In this document: piece after piece, positions 1 to 7,869 of the stretch | Numbering within the stretch: position 1 is the stretch's first letter | Layout: each line of letters starts with the position of its first letter | From: Fen-671 sp963794745 | Lineage (GTDB): Bacteria > Actinomycetota > Acidimicrobiia > Acidimicrobiales > Palsa-688 | Direction of reading: 5' to 3' | Length of the DNA stretch: 64,000 bases | NCBI GenBank assembly: GCA_963794745.1 | Contig: CAWCEZ010000009.1 | Location: forward strand, 124,001 to 188,000 | Notes under the pieces: model-generated | Told to the model about the DNA's origin: nothing | Databases searched by the model: none | The model's input: the letters and a program-made list of their open reading frames with translations, nothing else | Program-made: the position numbers and the translations under genes

Positions 1-1
1 G

Positions 2-1018
2 AGGATGGTGGCGGCGGGCACCTTCCCGTTCCCGATTGACGAGCCGTTGTCGAGCGAGGCCCCTCGAGTGGGTGACGGTGTGATGACCCTGGACGCGGCC
101 GCCCGGGTCGAGTTCGCATCGCCCAATGCCGTGAACGCGCTTCACCGCCTCGGTACCTACCGCGGCATCCTCGGCGCCAGCCTGGCCGAGCTGGGGATCG
201 AGCACTCCCCGGTGCCAGCAGCCTTCAACGACCTGGTGCCGGTGGCCGAGGAGCTCGAGGTGGGCGATGTCGCGGTTTTCATACGGTGCATCCCTCTGTT
301 GGACCAGGGGAAGGCAACCGGTGCCTTAGTGCTCGTGCGCGATGTCACAGACATCCGCCGGCGGGACCGCTTGCTCATGGGAAAGGACGTCGCGATCCGC
401 GAGATCCACCACAGGGTGAAGAACAACCTCCAAACGATCTCGTCGTTGCTGCGCTTGCAGGCGAGGCGCGTGCCGAAGGGGGTTGCACGCCATGCGCTCG
501 AGGAAGCCGAGCGGCGGGTCCGCAGCATCGCCGTGGTCCACGAGATCCTTTCGAGGGACACCGCCGACGAGGTCGACTTCAATGACATCCTCCCGCCTCT
601 TGTGAGGATGGCGGAAGACCTTTCCAGCACCTCGTCGCCGGTGAAGGTGACCTGGTCGGGTGAGGCGGGAGAAATGGGCGCTCAGGTGGCCACGCCCTTG
701 GCCGTAGCTTTGAACGAGTTACTTCAAAATGCCGTCGAGCACGCTTTCGTGACTGATTCCGAGGAGCTGCAGCCGGAGGTCCACGTCTTGTTCGACCGCC
801 AAGGCGACGAGCTGTCCGTACAGGTGAAGGACAACGGCAGCGGGCTGCCAGTGGACTTCTCGATCGACAAGACCACGAGCCTCGGGCTGTCGATAGTTCG
901 CGGCTTGGTCAAGAGCCAATTGGGCGGCAAGATCCGGATGTACAACTCCGGCGGGACCGTCGCCGAACTAGTCGTCCCTATCAGCCGGGCCGAGAGCAGC
1001 GCTCTGGAACGTATCTAG
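2..1018 (+). CDS. pdtaS: PdtaS-type sensor histidine kinase, 5' end outside window
   Basis: Cytosolic sensor kinase of the HisKA_2 class, which phosphorylates an ANTAR response regulator (PdtaR) in actinobacteria. The frame is open to the window edge and the visible part begins mid-protein, so the usual N-terminal GAF domain is probably cut off. What remains is a PAS-like segment (about residues 25-115 from the first Met), the phosphoacceptor motif EIHHRVKNNLQ near residue 133, and a C-terminal HATPase_c domain with N box (NELLQNAVEHA) and G box (DNGSGLP, LGLSIVRGLV). The neighbour whiB1 on the opposite strand reproduces the mycobacterial pdtaS/whiB1 arrangement. Kinase class is certain; the PdtaS name rests on domain order and synteny. 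Confidence 0.88.
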   Translation, partial: RMVAAGTFPFPIDEPLSSEAPRVGDGVMTLDAAARVEFASPNAVNALHRLGTYRGILGASLAELGIEHSPVPAAFNDLVPVAEELEVGDVAVFIRCIPLLDQGKATGALVLVRDVTDIRRRDRLLMGKDVAIREIHHRVKNNLQTISSLLRLQARRVPKGVARHALEEAERRVRSIAVVHEILSRDTADEVDFNDILPPLVRMAEDLSSTSSPVKVTWSGEAGEMGAQVATPLAVALNELLQNAVEHAFVTDSEELQPEVHVLFDRQGDELSVQVKDNGSGLPVDFSIDKTTSLGLSIVRGLVKSQLGGKIRMYNSGGTVAELVVPISRAESSALERI

Positions 1019-1021
1019 CTT

Positions 1022-1312
1022 TTAGCCGGCCCTGCGTTGGCGGGCGAGCCAGACTTTGCGCAGCTTACGCCGCTCCTCTTCGGTCGTCCCACCCCAGATG
1101 CCCGACTCCTGGTTGGTGGCCAAGGCGAACTCCAGGCAGCTGGTGCGGGCCTCACAAGAGGTGCACACGGTCTTGGCGCTGACTATCTGCTCGACAGCGG
1201 GGCCGGTGCTGCCGACGGGGAAAAACAGGTCCGGGTCAGTGTCCCGGCACGCGGCCTCCTCTCGCCAGTCCTCGAGATCCCACTCGATGCTTCGAGTCCA
1301 AGTTAAGGCCAC
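1022..1312 (-). CDS. whiB1: WhiB1-like iron-sulfur transcription factor
   Basis: Small 96-residue WhiB protein that carries a [4Fe-4S] cluster and acts through the primary sigma factor. The four cluster cysteines are visible at 22, 50, 53 and 59 (C-x27-C-x2-C-x5-C), followed by the GIWGG turn at about 71-75 and a basic C-terminus (RRKLRKVWLARQRR) for DNA contact. The segment CRDTDPDLFFPVG matches WhiB1 closely. The GTG start at 1312 has a GGAGG eight bases upstream. It converges tail to tail with pdtaS with a 3-base gap, as in mycobacteria where WhiB1 is essential and nitric-oxide sensitive. The 197 bases upstream probably hold its promoter; I do not see a clear consensus there. Confidence 0.93.
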   Translation of the reverse strand: MALTWTRSIEWDLEDWREEAACRDTDPDLFFPVGSTGPAVEQIVSAKTVCTSCEARTSCLEFALATNQESGIWGGTTEEERRKLRKVWLARQRRAG

Positions 1313-1509
1313 TCAGTTTTCCTCCTGGCGTTAAGTTCTACGCAGCAACCGGGGGCCGCCCGGTCAGGCCCCGCAAGGTGGGCCGCGTCTCGCTTGTGAA
1401 ATTGTTCACGTACTTGTCCACACACAACAAAGGGTTAGAAGGCGTGCGTACAGGCAGTATAGCCCCGATAGTTCGTCGCGCAAGGGCCCCTGGGCTTTTA
1501 AGAATAAAG

Positions 1510-2442
1510 TCACGCGCTCCCCGCAGCCCGTGTCGGCAGGACCAAAGACAGTGCCGCCGCCTCCCAGCGAAGCTCGATATGGTCAGCCTCGCCCACGTAG
1601 TCGCCGTCCACCTGGTAGGGGACGGGGCGGTAGCCCTTGACCGTTGCCGCGGTCAGGCCCTGTTGTAACGACACGTGCTTGGAACGGCCGGCTTTGACGC
1701 CTTCGCCGAACGCAGAACCCAGGACCGGTAACAGTACCCCCAAGGTCAGCTTTTGGAAAGTGACCAAACTGAGGCCGGTCTCCAGGGACGTGGCTGGCGC
1801 CAGGTGCATCGGCCGGTTGCCAAAGTATGTGTACGGGTCGGTATTGAGGCAGATGGTGAAGTAGCCGTCCTGCGGCCCGGCTTCGGGGCTCTGCACCGAG
1901 AACGCCGGGCTTCGCCGGTCATAACCAGTTGCCCATGTGAACAGCGTCGCCATCACGAACAACGCCGGGCCCGCGTAGCGTTTGAGGGGCGCCAGCTTTT
2001 CAACCCGGGCCACGACGGCGGCGTCGAAGCCAATACCGGCGTGGAACAAGAAATATCGCGAATTGAGCAGGCCGAGCCCGACCCGGTCAACCGAGCGGGC
2101 GTTTAGCGCAGACAGGAGCTGGCTAGTCGCCTCGATGGGGTCGTTAGCCATACCTAGAGTCCGGGCGAACACGTTGGTGGAGCCGCCCGGCAGCACAGCC
2201 AGTGCCGTCTGTGAGCCGGCTAGCCCATTGGCGGCTTCGTTAAGCGTGCCATCGCCCCCGAGGACCACTACGGCGTCCATGCCGTCTGCGGCGGCACCTT
2301 GGGCCAGACGCGCCGCATGGCCGCGCCGGTTGGTCTCTTTCAACACGACATCGTGATCGGCCGACAGCGCCTTGTGGATCACGACGCGTGCCCGGTCGGT
2401 GACCGACGAGGCGGAGGTATTTACGATAAGGAGCAGCCGCAT
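1510..2442 (-). CDS. Diacylglycerol/sphingosine kinase family protein
   Basis: 310-residue lipid kinase of the DAGK_cat (LCB5) family, which phosphorylates the hydroxyl of a lipid such as diacylglycerol or a related polyprenyl or glycerolipid at the inner membrane face. The nucleotide-binding GGDGT is at residues 62-66, followed by NEAANGL and PGGSTNVFAR. The C-terminal beta-sandwich region (YQVDGDYVGEA) is the usual second lobe. The start codon overlaps the stop of the upstream sigma-factor gene (TGATG), so translation is probably coupled and the three genes anti-sigma, sigma and kinase form one operon. The true lipid substrate cannot be read from sequence. Confidence 0.85.
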   Translation of the reverse strand: MRLLLIVNTSASSVTDRARVVIHKALSADHDVVLKETNRRGHAARLAQGAAADGMDAVVVLGGDGTLNEAANGLAGSQTALAVLPGGSTNVFARTLGMANDPIEATSQLLSALNARSVDRVGLGLLNSRYFLFHAGIGFDAAVVARVEKLAPLKRYAGPALFVMATLFTWATGYDRRSPAFSVQSPEAGPQDGYFTICLNTDPYTYFGNRPMHLAPATSLETGLSLVTFQKLTLGVLLPVLGSAFGEGVKAGRSKHVSLQQGLTAATVKGYRPVPYQVDGDYVGEADHIELRWEAAALSLVLPTRAAGSA

Positions 2443-3196
2443 CAGCGAGCGGGCGCTTCGGCGGCATTGCGCAGCTCGGAGACGCTGCGGGCGAGCAGCC
2501 GTGAGACGTGCATCTGGGAAATGTTGAGGCGCGTGGCGATCTCCGATTGCGTGAGACCCTCGAAAAATCGCAAATGCAAGATAAGGCGCTCGCGCGGGGG
2601 CAGTTGCGCGAGCAAAGGAGAAAGGGTGGCCCGGCTTTCTACATCAGCCAATGACACGTCCTCCTCGCCGAGGTGGGCCCAAGAGTTTCACCCTCCTCGT
2701 TGCCCACCGGCGCGTCGAGGGACGCAGAACGGTAAGCCTGCCCCGCCTCGAGCGCTTCCAGGACCTCTTCCTCGGAGACCTCCACCTCGGCCGCCAGCTC
2801 GGCAATAGTCGGGGAGTGACCGAGCTCCTGGCTCAAAGTCCCGACTACTTTGCCCAGCTGGAGGTAGAGCTCCTGCATCCGCCGTGGTGCTCTGATCGCC
2901 CAGCCCTTGTCCCGGAAATGGCGCTTTAGCTCTCCCACGATCGTGTGGGTTGCGTAGGTGGAGAACTCGACGCCGCGTTCGGGGTCGAAGCGGTCGACTG
3001 CCTTTATGAGACCTAGGGAGGCGACCTGAACCAGGTCGTCCAAGGGTTCGCCGCGGTTAGCGAAACGCCGGGCAAGGTATTCTGCCAATCCCAAATGCGC
3101 GGCTACGAGTTCGTCGCGTACGCCCGCATCGTGTCGTTGGGCGTAGGCCACGAACTGTTCTCGTAGCTCCTCACGCCGGTTTGGCTCAAGGCTCAC
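2442..3196 (-). CDS. SigF/SigB-type stress sigma factor, reading frame broken near 2675
   Basis: Group 3 sigma factor (SigF/SigB/SigG type) that redirects RNA polymerase to stress promoters. The first 170 residues carry region 2 (DDLVQVASLGLIKAVDRFDP, FSTYATHTIVGELKRHFRD) and region 3. Region 4 (LPPRERLILHLRFFEGLTQS, then the HTH NISQMHVSRLL) lies in a different frame. Conserved sequence runs ETLGP in the first frame and continues HLGEEDVSLADVESR in the second, so one base appears to be missing in the GGGCCC at 2675-2680 (plus-strand numbering). Either the consensus is wrong or the gene is dead; the codon quality on both sides argues for the first. GTG start at 3196 overlaps the anti-sigma gene by 11 bases. 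Confidence 0.85.
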
Positions 3197-3635
3197 TGAC
3201 TTCCCCTAATGACAGTTCGCCGACGCCGATCTTTTTCTGATCTCGTTTTTTCATCAACCGGAAACGGGGGCCGTCCGCTCCGTCACTTATCGAGTGCTCG
3301 TCCACCAACGCATCGAGGATGACTTTTGACAGCTCGGAGAGGTGGACCGGGCCGGGTGGGGAGAAGTTGCCTTCTCCCTGCACGGTCAATCCTTCCGGGC
3401 CGAGCAGGAAGCGCAGTTCGAGGATGCCGTCCTTGCCCTTGCTCCCCGTCAGGCCGAAGCACATCTCGTCAATCGCCAGCCGCAGATCTTCGACCTGGTC
3501 GAAGGTGAAGCCAAGCCGGCTGGCGAGGCCCGCTGCCGTGACCCTGGCCAATCCCACGAACTCCGGCCTCGCTGGGACCGCCAATCGCACCTCGTCGTCG
3601 CTGCCCACTCCGAGTGGCTCCTCTCGCGCTCGCAC
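3186..3635 (-). CDS. RsbW/UsfX-like anti-sigma factor kinase
   Basis: Predicted 149-residue anti-sigma factor with a GHKL-type ATPase fold. These proteins hold the partner sigma factor inactive until an anti-anti-sigma factor displaces it. Visible are VGLARVTAAGLASRLGF, the helix with QVEDLRLAIDEMC that supplies the N-box position, and a weak C-terminal glycine region. A longer frame reaches 3713, but the GTG at 3635 has GGAGG seven bases upstream and gives a family-typical length, so I start there. The gene overlaps the sigma-factor start by 11 bases, the usual arrangement for an antagonist made in fixed ratio to its target. Partner-switch components were not seen in the window. Confidence 0.8.
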   Translation of the reverse strand: MRAREEPLGVGSDDEVRLAVPARPEFVGLARVTAAGLASRLGFTFDQVEDLRLAIDEMCFGLTGSKGKDGILELRFLLGPEGLTVQGEGNFSPPGPVHLSELSKVILDALVDEHSISDGADGPRFRLMKKRDQKKIGVGELSLGEVSEP

Positions 3636-3764
3636 GGGTATACCTCCATGCTGCCGCCGCCCGGCGGTACGCCTTACGGGGTCGCATGACACGTTAGTGC
3701 CCGCGCCGGGCAAGTTGTCCGAGCTACGGTCGCACCACGGGCTCCAGCTGAGTAGCGGTACTGG

Positions 3765-4580
3765 TCATATGAGGGGCCAGGGGTAGGGGAAGTCACCCCG
3801 TGGCTTGGGGTACCTCCGGCGCGCCAATGCAGCCCTAGCCCGGGCGGATATGCCTGCTAGTTCCTCCTCGTCGAGAAGGCTTTCCAAGGTGGCCGGCAAC
3901 TCGCCCCCGGCCAGCAGCTCGAGGGGCACCAGCAGGTCGTCGTCCAATTTCTCCCCGGCGAAATCCCAAATAACGGTCCGAAGCTTTGGGTCGGTATGAA
4001 AACACAGGCCGTGGTCGATAGCCCAGATGTGGCCCTCCTGGTCGAGCAAACAGTGGCCGCTCTTGCGGTCAGCATTGTTGGCGACCAGGTCGAAAGCGGC
4101 GATACGGCGCAAAGCCCGGTCGTACTGGGAGTCTTCGATAAGGGTGAAGAAGTGCTCGTCGGGGGTCGCGTCGATGCAGTACTGGAGCGAACCCGGCCCG
4201 AGCGGTCCGTCCGGGCGGCTCATGGTGGGTGGCACAATGTCCCACCCCATGAACGAGCACAGCTCGTAGGCAGCCACTTCGCGCTTCCATAGGCCTTGCG
4301 GGAAGTCCCAAAGAGGTCGCTCCCCGCTTGCCGGCTTGTAGATCGCCAGGAGGTCGCCTGGAGTACCCGGGGCCCCGGCACCGGCGGGAGCGGCGCAGAC
4401 CGAGACCAAAAAGGTTGCGTTCGAGCTCCAGGGGATCCTCCCCTTCAACTCGATCTCACCGCTAGAGAGGACCGAAAGGATGCGGTCGGCATCCTCGGTG
4501 ACCGCTGACCTGGCCTCGAGCCCGCCAAGGGGGCCGCGCTCGGTCGGCGGGCTGTCCTGGGAGGCCTGCTGCCCGCTCAC
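3765..4580 (-). CDS. SCO1664-family protein (kinase-like fold)
   Basis: 271-residue member of the actinobacterial SCO1664 family (TIGR03843), remotely related to PI3/PI4-kinase folds; the biochemical role is unknown. Recognisable are the N-terminal GEIELKGRIPWSSNATFLV, the mid-protein PLWDFPQGLW-REVAAYELC and the catalytic-loop-like FDLVANNADRKSGHCLLD followed by WAIDHGLCFH. A longer frame exists, but the GTG at 4580 overlaps the stop of the DUF3090 gene as GTGA, so I use that start and expect translational coupling. It is the last gene of the conserved phosphomutase-DUF3090-SCO1664 trio, which corresponds to Rv2135c-Rv2134c-Rv2133c in mycobacteria. Confidence 0.82.
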   Translation of the reverse strand: MSGQQASQDSPPTERGPLGGLEARSAVTEDADRILSVLSSGEIELKGRIPWSSNATFLVSVCAAPAGAGAPGTPGDLLAIYKPASGERPLWDFPQGLWKREVAAYELCSFMGWDIVPPTMSRPDGPLGPGSLQYCIDATPDEHFFTLIEDSQYDRALRRIAAFDLVANNADRKSGHCLLDQEGHIWAIDHGLCFHTDPKLRTVIWDFAGEKLDDDLLVPLELLAGGELPATLESLLDEEELAGISARARAALARRRYPKPRGDFPYPWPLI

Positions 4581-5125
4581 AGCGCCGGCGAGCGGTGCCC
4601 GTTTGTCTTGGGGCACGAATGGTCCTCGCCTAGGGGGTAGCCACACAACGGGCACGGAGGACGACCCCCACGCAAGAGCACCTTTCCGTGCGCTATCACT
4701 CCGGCCGCTTGTTCACGGGTGAGCGCGACGCGCGCTACCGCGCCAATTGGCTCGCCAGGCTCGGCGCCGGCTGCGAGCTCGTCCGGGCCTTCCTCTTCGC
4801 CAAGGGGGCCGACCTCTCTCGCGGTGATCATCACCCGGTCAGCAACAGGGTCGTAGGCGAGCTGCATCGAGCCCACGGCCCATTCCGCCTCGACCGGTTC
4901 CTCGAGCTCGAGGTCGCTATCGGAGGGGACCGAGCCTGGGGTGGCAAGGTCGGCGAGCACTTCGCTCAGCCCACCTGCAAGGAAGAGCACCTGGTCCTTT
5001 TCGAGCTTCAGGGAGACCAGCTGGTTCTCCTGGCGGGCCTGGAAGTAGAAGACACGTTTGCCCGGCGGCCCCACCGCTCCTACGGTTACTCGGGTGGGGC
5101 TCGGGAGGTCGAATGACGGGTTCAG
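4577..5125 (-). CDS. DUF3090 family protein, apparent CTG start
   Basis: Member of the actinobacterial DUF3090 family (TIGR03847), function unknown. The family N-terminus (F-D-x-P-x-R-x-x-x-G-x-V-G-x-P-G-x-R) is visible as FDLPSPTRVTVGAVGPPGKR, but it lies upstream of the first ATG or GTG start that would give a clean gene. In this frame there is a stop at 5149, and the only plausible initiator before the conserved block is CTG at 5125. A perfect GGAGG sits seven bases before it and CTGA overlaps the phosphomutase stop. The C-terminus has a zinc-ribbon-like CPLCGYPLGEDHSC. It sits in the middle of the trio and is translationally coupled on both sides. Confidence 0.85.
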   Translation of the reverse strand: MNPSFDLPSPTRVTVGAVGPPGKRVFYFQARQENQLVSLKLEKDQVLFLAGGLSEVLADLATPGSVPSDSDLELEEPVEAEWAVGSMQLAYDPVADRVMITAREVGPLGEEEGPDELAAGAEPGEPIGAVARVALTREQAAGVIAHGKVLLRGGRPPCPLCGYPLGEDHSCPKTNGHRSPAL

Positions 5126-5808
5126 CGCCGAGCCTCCGTTTTCGCACTATCGGCAGTCAGCTTGGGAGCCTGGCCGCCCGACCCCGTCCAGTTGACGAGC
5201 ACCACGCTGGGGGACGGGCTGCCGTAACTTATGGCGCTAACCGAACCTGGTGAGACGACTATCCGCTGGAACAGGTCGAGGTGCACGCCCAGAGCGTCCG
5301 CCAGCACCGACTTGATCGGGTCGGCGTGCGAGACAGCGACGACAGTTTGCCCGGGGTAGGCCTTCACCAGTTCCTGCATGGCGGCGACTAAGCGGGCCTG
5401 CATGTCCCGGATCGCCTCACCGCCGGGGAAGCAAAAGCCGCTCGGGTAGTGCATCACTGTCGGCCATTCAGGCTTCTTGGCGAGGTCCTTGAGAGGGGTG
5501 CCAGCCCAGTCGCCGGCATTGCAGTCCACGAGGTCCGCCCTCTCGGTGGGGGTCAGGTCGAGCACCTTGCCCACGATGCCAGCGGTCTCCCTCGTGCGGG
5601 TCAGAGGCGAACAGTAGAGGGCAGCTATCGGGGGCAGCGTGCCCCGCCAGCTGGAAATGTGCCGCCCGGCCTCCTCAGCCTGCTTCCTGCCGTCTTCGGA
5701 CAGACCGGGGCCGGGGCCTGGCTCAGGCATCTCCCGTCCGGTAGTCGGGGTCAGCCCATGGCGCACCATTAGGACCGTGGTGGGGGCGATCGGTTTACTG
5801 CGAGGCAC
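5122..5808 (-). CDS. MSMEG_4193-type histidine phosphatase/phosphomutase
   Basis: Histidine phosphatase superfamily protein (TIGR03848). The phosphohistidine motif VLMVRHGLT lies near the N-terminus, the second catalytic segment YCSPLTRTRETA follows, and the late catalytic histidine is in VVAVSHADPIK. The substrate is unknown. The open frame extends far upstream to 6051, across the divergent uracil-DNA glycosylase gene. The GTG at 5808 leaves 44 bases between the two genes and places the RHG motif where the family has it, so I start there. It heads the conserved three-gene operon with DUF3090 and the SCO1664-like protein, both joined by overlapping stop/start codons. Confidence 0.85.
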   Translation of the reverse strand: MPRSKPIAPTTVLMVRHGLTPTTGREMPEPGPGPGLSEDGRKQAEEAGRHISSWRGTLPPIAALYCSPLTRTRETAGIVGKVLDLTPTERADLVDCNAGDWAGTPLKDLAKKPEWPTVMHYPSGFCFPGGEAIRDMQARLVAAMQELVKAYPGQTVVAVSHADPIKSVLADALGVHLDLFQRIVVSPGSVSAISYGSPSPSVVLVNWTGSGGQAPKLTADSAKTEARR

Positions 5809-5852
5809 TGCTAGCCAAGCTAGCCCTTGGGGCGGCACAGTAAGGTCGGCGG

Positions 5853-6548
5853 GTGCCCGCGTCCCCGCTGGACGCTCTTTGCCAAGAGGAAGTGGCTTGC
5901 CGTAAGTGCCCGCGCCTGGTCGAGTGGCGCGAGACGGTGGCAGCCGAACGTCGCGCTGCGTATTCGTCAGAGGTCTATTGGGGTCGTCCCGTGCCCGGGT
6001 TCGGCGACCCGGCCGCACGCCTTGTCGTGGTCGGTCTTGCTCCGGCGGCACACGGCGGCAACCGGACCGGACGGATTTTCACAGGGGACCGATCGGGCGA
6101 TTGGCTCTGGGCGGCGCTATGGCGCGCCGGCCTCGCTACCCAGCCGAAAAGCGTGTCCGCCGACGACGGGCTGAAGGCCGTGGGCACCTGGGTCACCGCA
6201 GTGGTGAGGTGCGCGCCGCCGGCTAACCGGCCGACGCCGCGCGAACGCGACAATTGCCTGCCTTACCTCGAACGCGAGCTCGACCTACTGCCCGTGCGAG
6301 CCGTGCTTGCCCTGGGCGGTTTCGCTTATGAGGGATGTTGCCGCGTGCTCGGCGTCACCAAGAGGCCCGTGTTTGGCCACGGCGTAGAAGTGGCAACGGA
6401 CAAGGGAATTTCTATCGTCTGCTCTTACCACCCGAGCCAGCAGAACACCTTTACCGGACGCCTCACCGAGGCCATGCTCGATGCCGCTGTCCAGCGGGCC
6501 TGGGCGCTGGCCGGCGGGCCGGACGCGCGGACGGCTCGACCGCTCTAG
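5853..6548 (+). CDS. udgB: Family 5 uracil-DNA glycosylase (UdgB)
   Basis: DNA-repair enzyme that removes uracil and other deaminated bases. The family-5 signature GLAPAAHGGNRTGRIFTGD is present, with the N-terminal CRKCPRL and further cysteines (CAPPANRPTPRERDNC) as likely [4Fe-4S] ligands, and the C-terminal VCSYHPSQQNTFTGRLT loop. Length (231 residues) is typical. GTG start at 5853 with AAGG upstream. It is divergent from the phosphomutase operon. I see no disruption. A heat-stable UdgB is common in actinobacteria and needs no special context. Confidence 0.92.
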   Translation: MPASPLDALCQEEVACRKCPRLVEWRETVAAERRAAYSSEVYWGRPVPGFGDPAARLVVVGLAPAAHGGNRTGRIFTGDRSGDWLWAALWRAGLATQPKSVSADDGLKAVGTWVTAVVRCAPPANRPTPRERDNCLPYLERELDLLPVRAVLALGGFAYEGCCRVLGVTKRPVFGHGVEVATDKGISIVCSYHPSQQNTFTGRLTEAMLDAAVQRAWALAGGPDARTARPL

Positions 6549-6564
6549 TCGCCCGCTGCCACGG

Positions 6565-7407
6565 TTAGCTCCGCTGGACGAGCCTGTTGAGCTCGGGCCC
6601 CGATTTCGGGAGCCGGAACCAGAACATCGTGTTTTTCCCTTCAGCTCTAAGCCCGATCTCGCCGCCGTGAGCGACTAGCAATGCCCGGCAGAGGTAGAGC
6701 CCGAGCCCCGTCCCAAAGGAAGTGTCCGAGCGGGCGTAAGGCTCTAGTAACGCCGCGGCATCGCCTATATCGAGCTCGCTGCCTTCCACCGAGGCGGTCA
6801 TCAAGGCCCAGTCGGCTTCCTGCGTGCCGATCTCTATTGCGACGTGCCCGTCTTCAGCCAACCGGCGCGCGTGTTCGAGCACTCCGCCCACGACTTGTTC
6901 TAGGCGCGACCCGTCCGCTACCACCTCGACGTCCTCGCCTGGCACTAGTGACAGCCGGGCGTCGCGCATCGACGAAAGGACACCCTCGACGAGCTGGCGC
7001 AATTTCACCGGTGCAACGATCAAACGCAACTGGCCCCTCGCTACGGCCCCGGCGTCCAGGGCGTCCCTGGCGACGCGCTCGAGATGGGAAACCTGGCGGC
7101 GTATCGAGGCGAGCGCCTCCTCGCGGATCTCGGGCTGGGGCCCCGAGGCGAGCATCGTGTCCAGCCAGCCCGAGATGATCGCCAACGGCGTGCGGAACTC
7201 GTGGGCAACCAGAGTGAGGAACCTGTCGCGCTCGACCGGTCCGAGCGGTGCCCTCTCGCTGAGGCGGGCCTCCCCGCCCTCACAGAACAGGTCGACCCAC
7301 TGGAGGACGACATCTGGCTCTACTCCTCGTTCGTCGGCGACGTGGGCAACAGAAACCCCGCGCAGCACTGACAGAGCCGCCTCCGCACGTCCGTCTTCGC
7401 TGGCCAT
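6565..7407 (-). CDS. Soluble histidine kinase with N-terminal helix-turn-helix
   Basis: About 280 residues with no membrane segment. The N-terminus looks like a transposase-type helix-turn-helix (ALSVLRGVSVAHVADERGV then QWVDLF). It is followed by a HisKA dimerisation domain with phosphoacceptor LVAHEFRTPLAIISGW and a HATPase_c domain ending GTGLGLYLCRALLVAHGG. The canonical N-box asparagine is not obvious (VVGGVLEHARRLA), so ATP binding may be altered. Start taken at the Met at 7407, because the longer frame would overlap the divergent RidA promoter. No response regulator is adjacent. Whether the HTH binds DNA is unknown. Confidence 0.75.
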   Translation of the reverse strand: MASEDGRAEAALSVLRGVSVAHVADERGVEPDVVLQWVDLFCEGGEARLSERAPLGPVERDRFLTLVAHEFRTPLAIISGWLDTMLASGPQPEIREEALASIRRQVSHLERVARDALDAGAVARGQLRLIVAPVKLRQLVEGVLSSMRDARLSLVPGEDVEVVADGSRLEQVVGGVLEHARRLAEDGHVAIEIGTQEADWALMTASVEGSELDIGDAAALLEPYARSDTSFGTGLGLYLCRALLVAHGGEIGLRAEGKNTMFWFRLPKSGPELNRLVQRS

Positions 7408-7473
7408 GTCCCTCGCTGCCACCTCCTCGGAATTGCCTTGTCGTCGGGGATCGCGAGCCACGATACTTCTGAG

Positions 7474-7860
7474 ATGGCCGATCGCAAGCGGGTGTCATCG
7501 GGTTCGCCGTTCGAAGGCACGATCGGGTTCAGCCGTGCCGTCCAGGTCGGGGACCGCATCCTCGTATCAGGCACTGCCCCCATATGGCCGGACGGGACCT
7601 GCCCGCAGGACGCGGAGCTGCAGGCGCGACGTTGTTTCGATATCGCCGGAGCCGCACTTTCGGAGCTGGGCGCGGGCTTTGCGGATGTGGTCCGGACCCG
7701 GATGTTCATTACGTCCGCTACCGACGCAGTGGCGGTAGGCAACGCTCATGCAGAGCGGTTTGCCGGCACAAAGCCCGCGGCGACCATGGTCGTAGTCGCC
7801 GGGTTCCTGGACCCACGCTGGAAAGTCGAGGTCGAGCTCGAGGCGGTTACCTCGAGCTAG
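7474..7860 (+). CDS. RidA family protein (YjgF/YER057c/UK114)
   Basis: 128-residue RidA-like protein. Family members hydrolyse reactive enamine/imine intermediates released by PLP enzymes, or have diverged to other deaminase-like reactions. The fold is recognisable from SGSPFEGTIGFSRAVQVGDR, ILVSGTAPI, VVRTRMFIT and the C-terminal FLDPRWKVEVELEAV. The conserved arginine of canonical RidA lies in VRTRMF; the terminal E-x-E is present. I use the second Met (7474), which aligns with the family start; the open frame begins 36 bases earlier. Substrate unknown. Confidence 0.85.
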   Translation: MADRKRVSSGSPFEGTIGFSRAVQVGDRILVSGTAPIWPDGTCPQDAELQARRCFDIAGAALSELGAGFADVVRTRMFITSATDAVAVGNAHAERFAGTKPAATMVVVAGFLDPRWKVEVELEAVTSS

Positions 7861-7869
7861 GACGACCCC

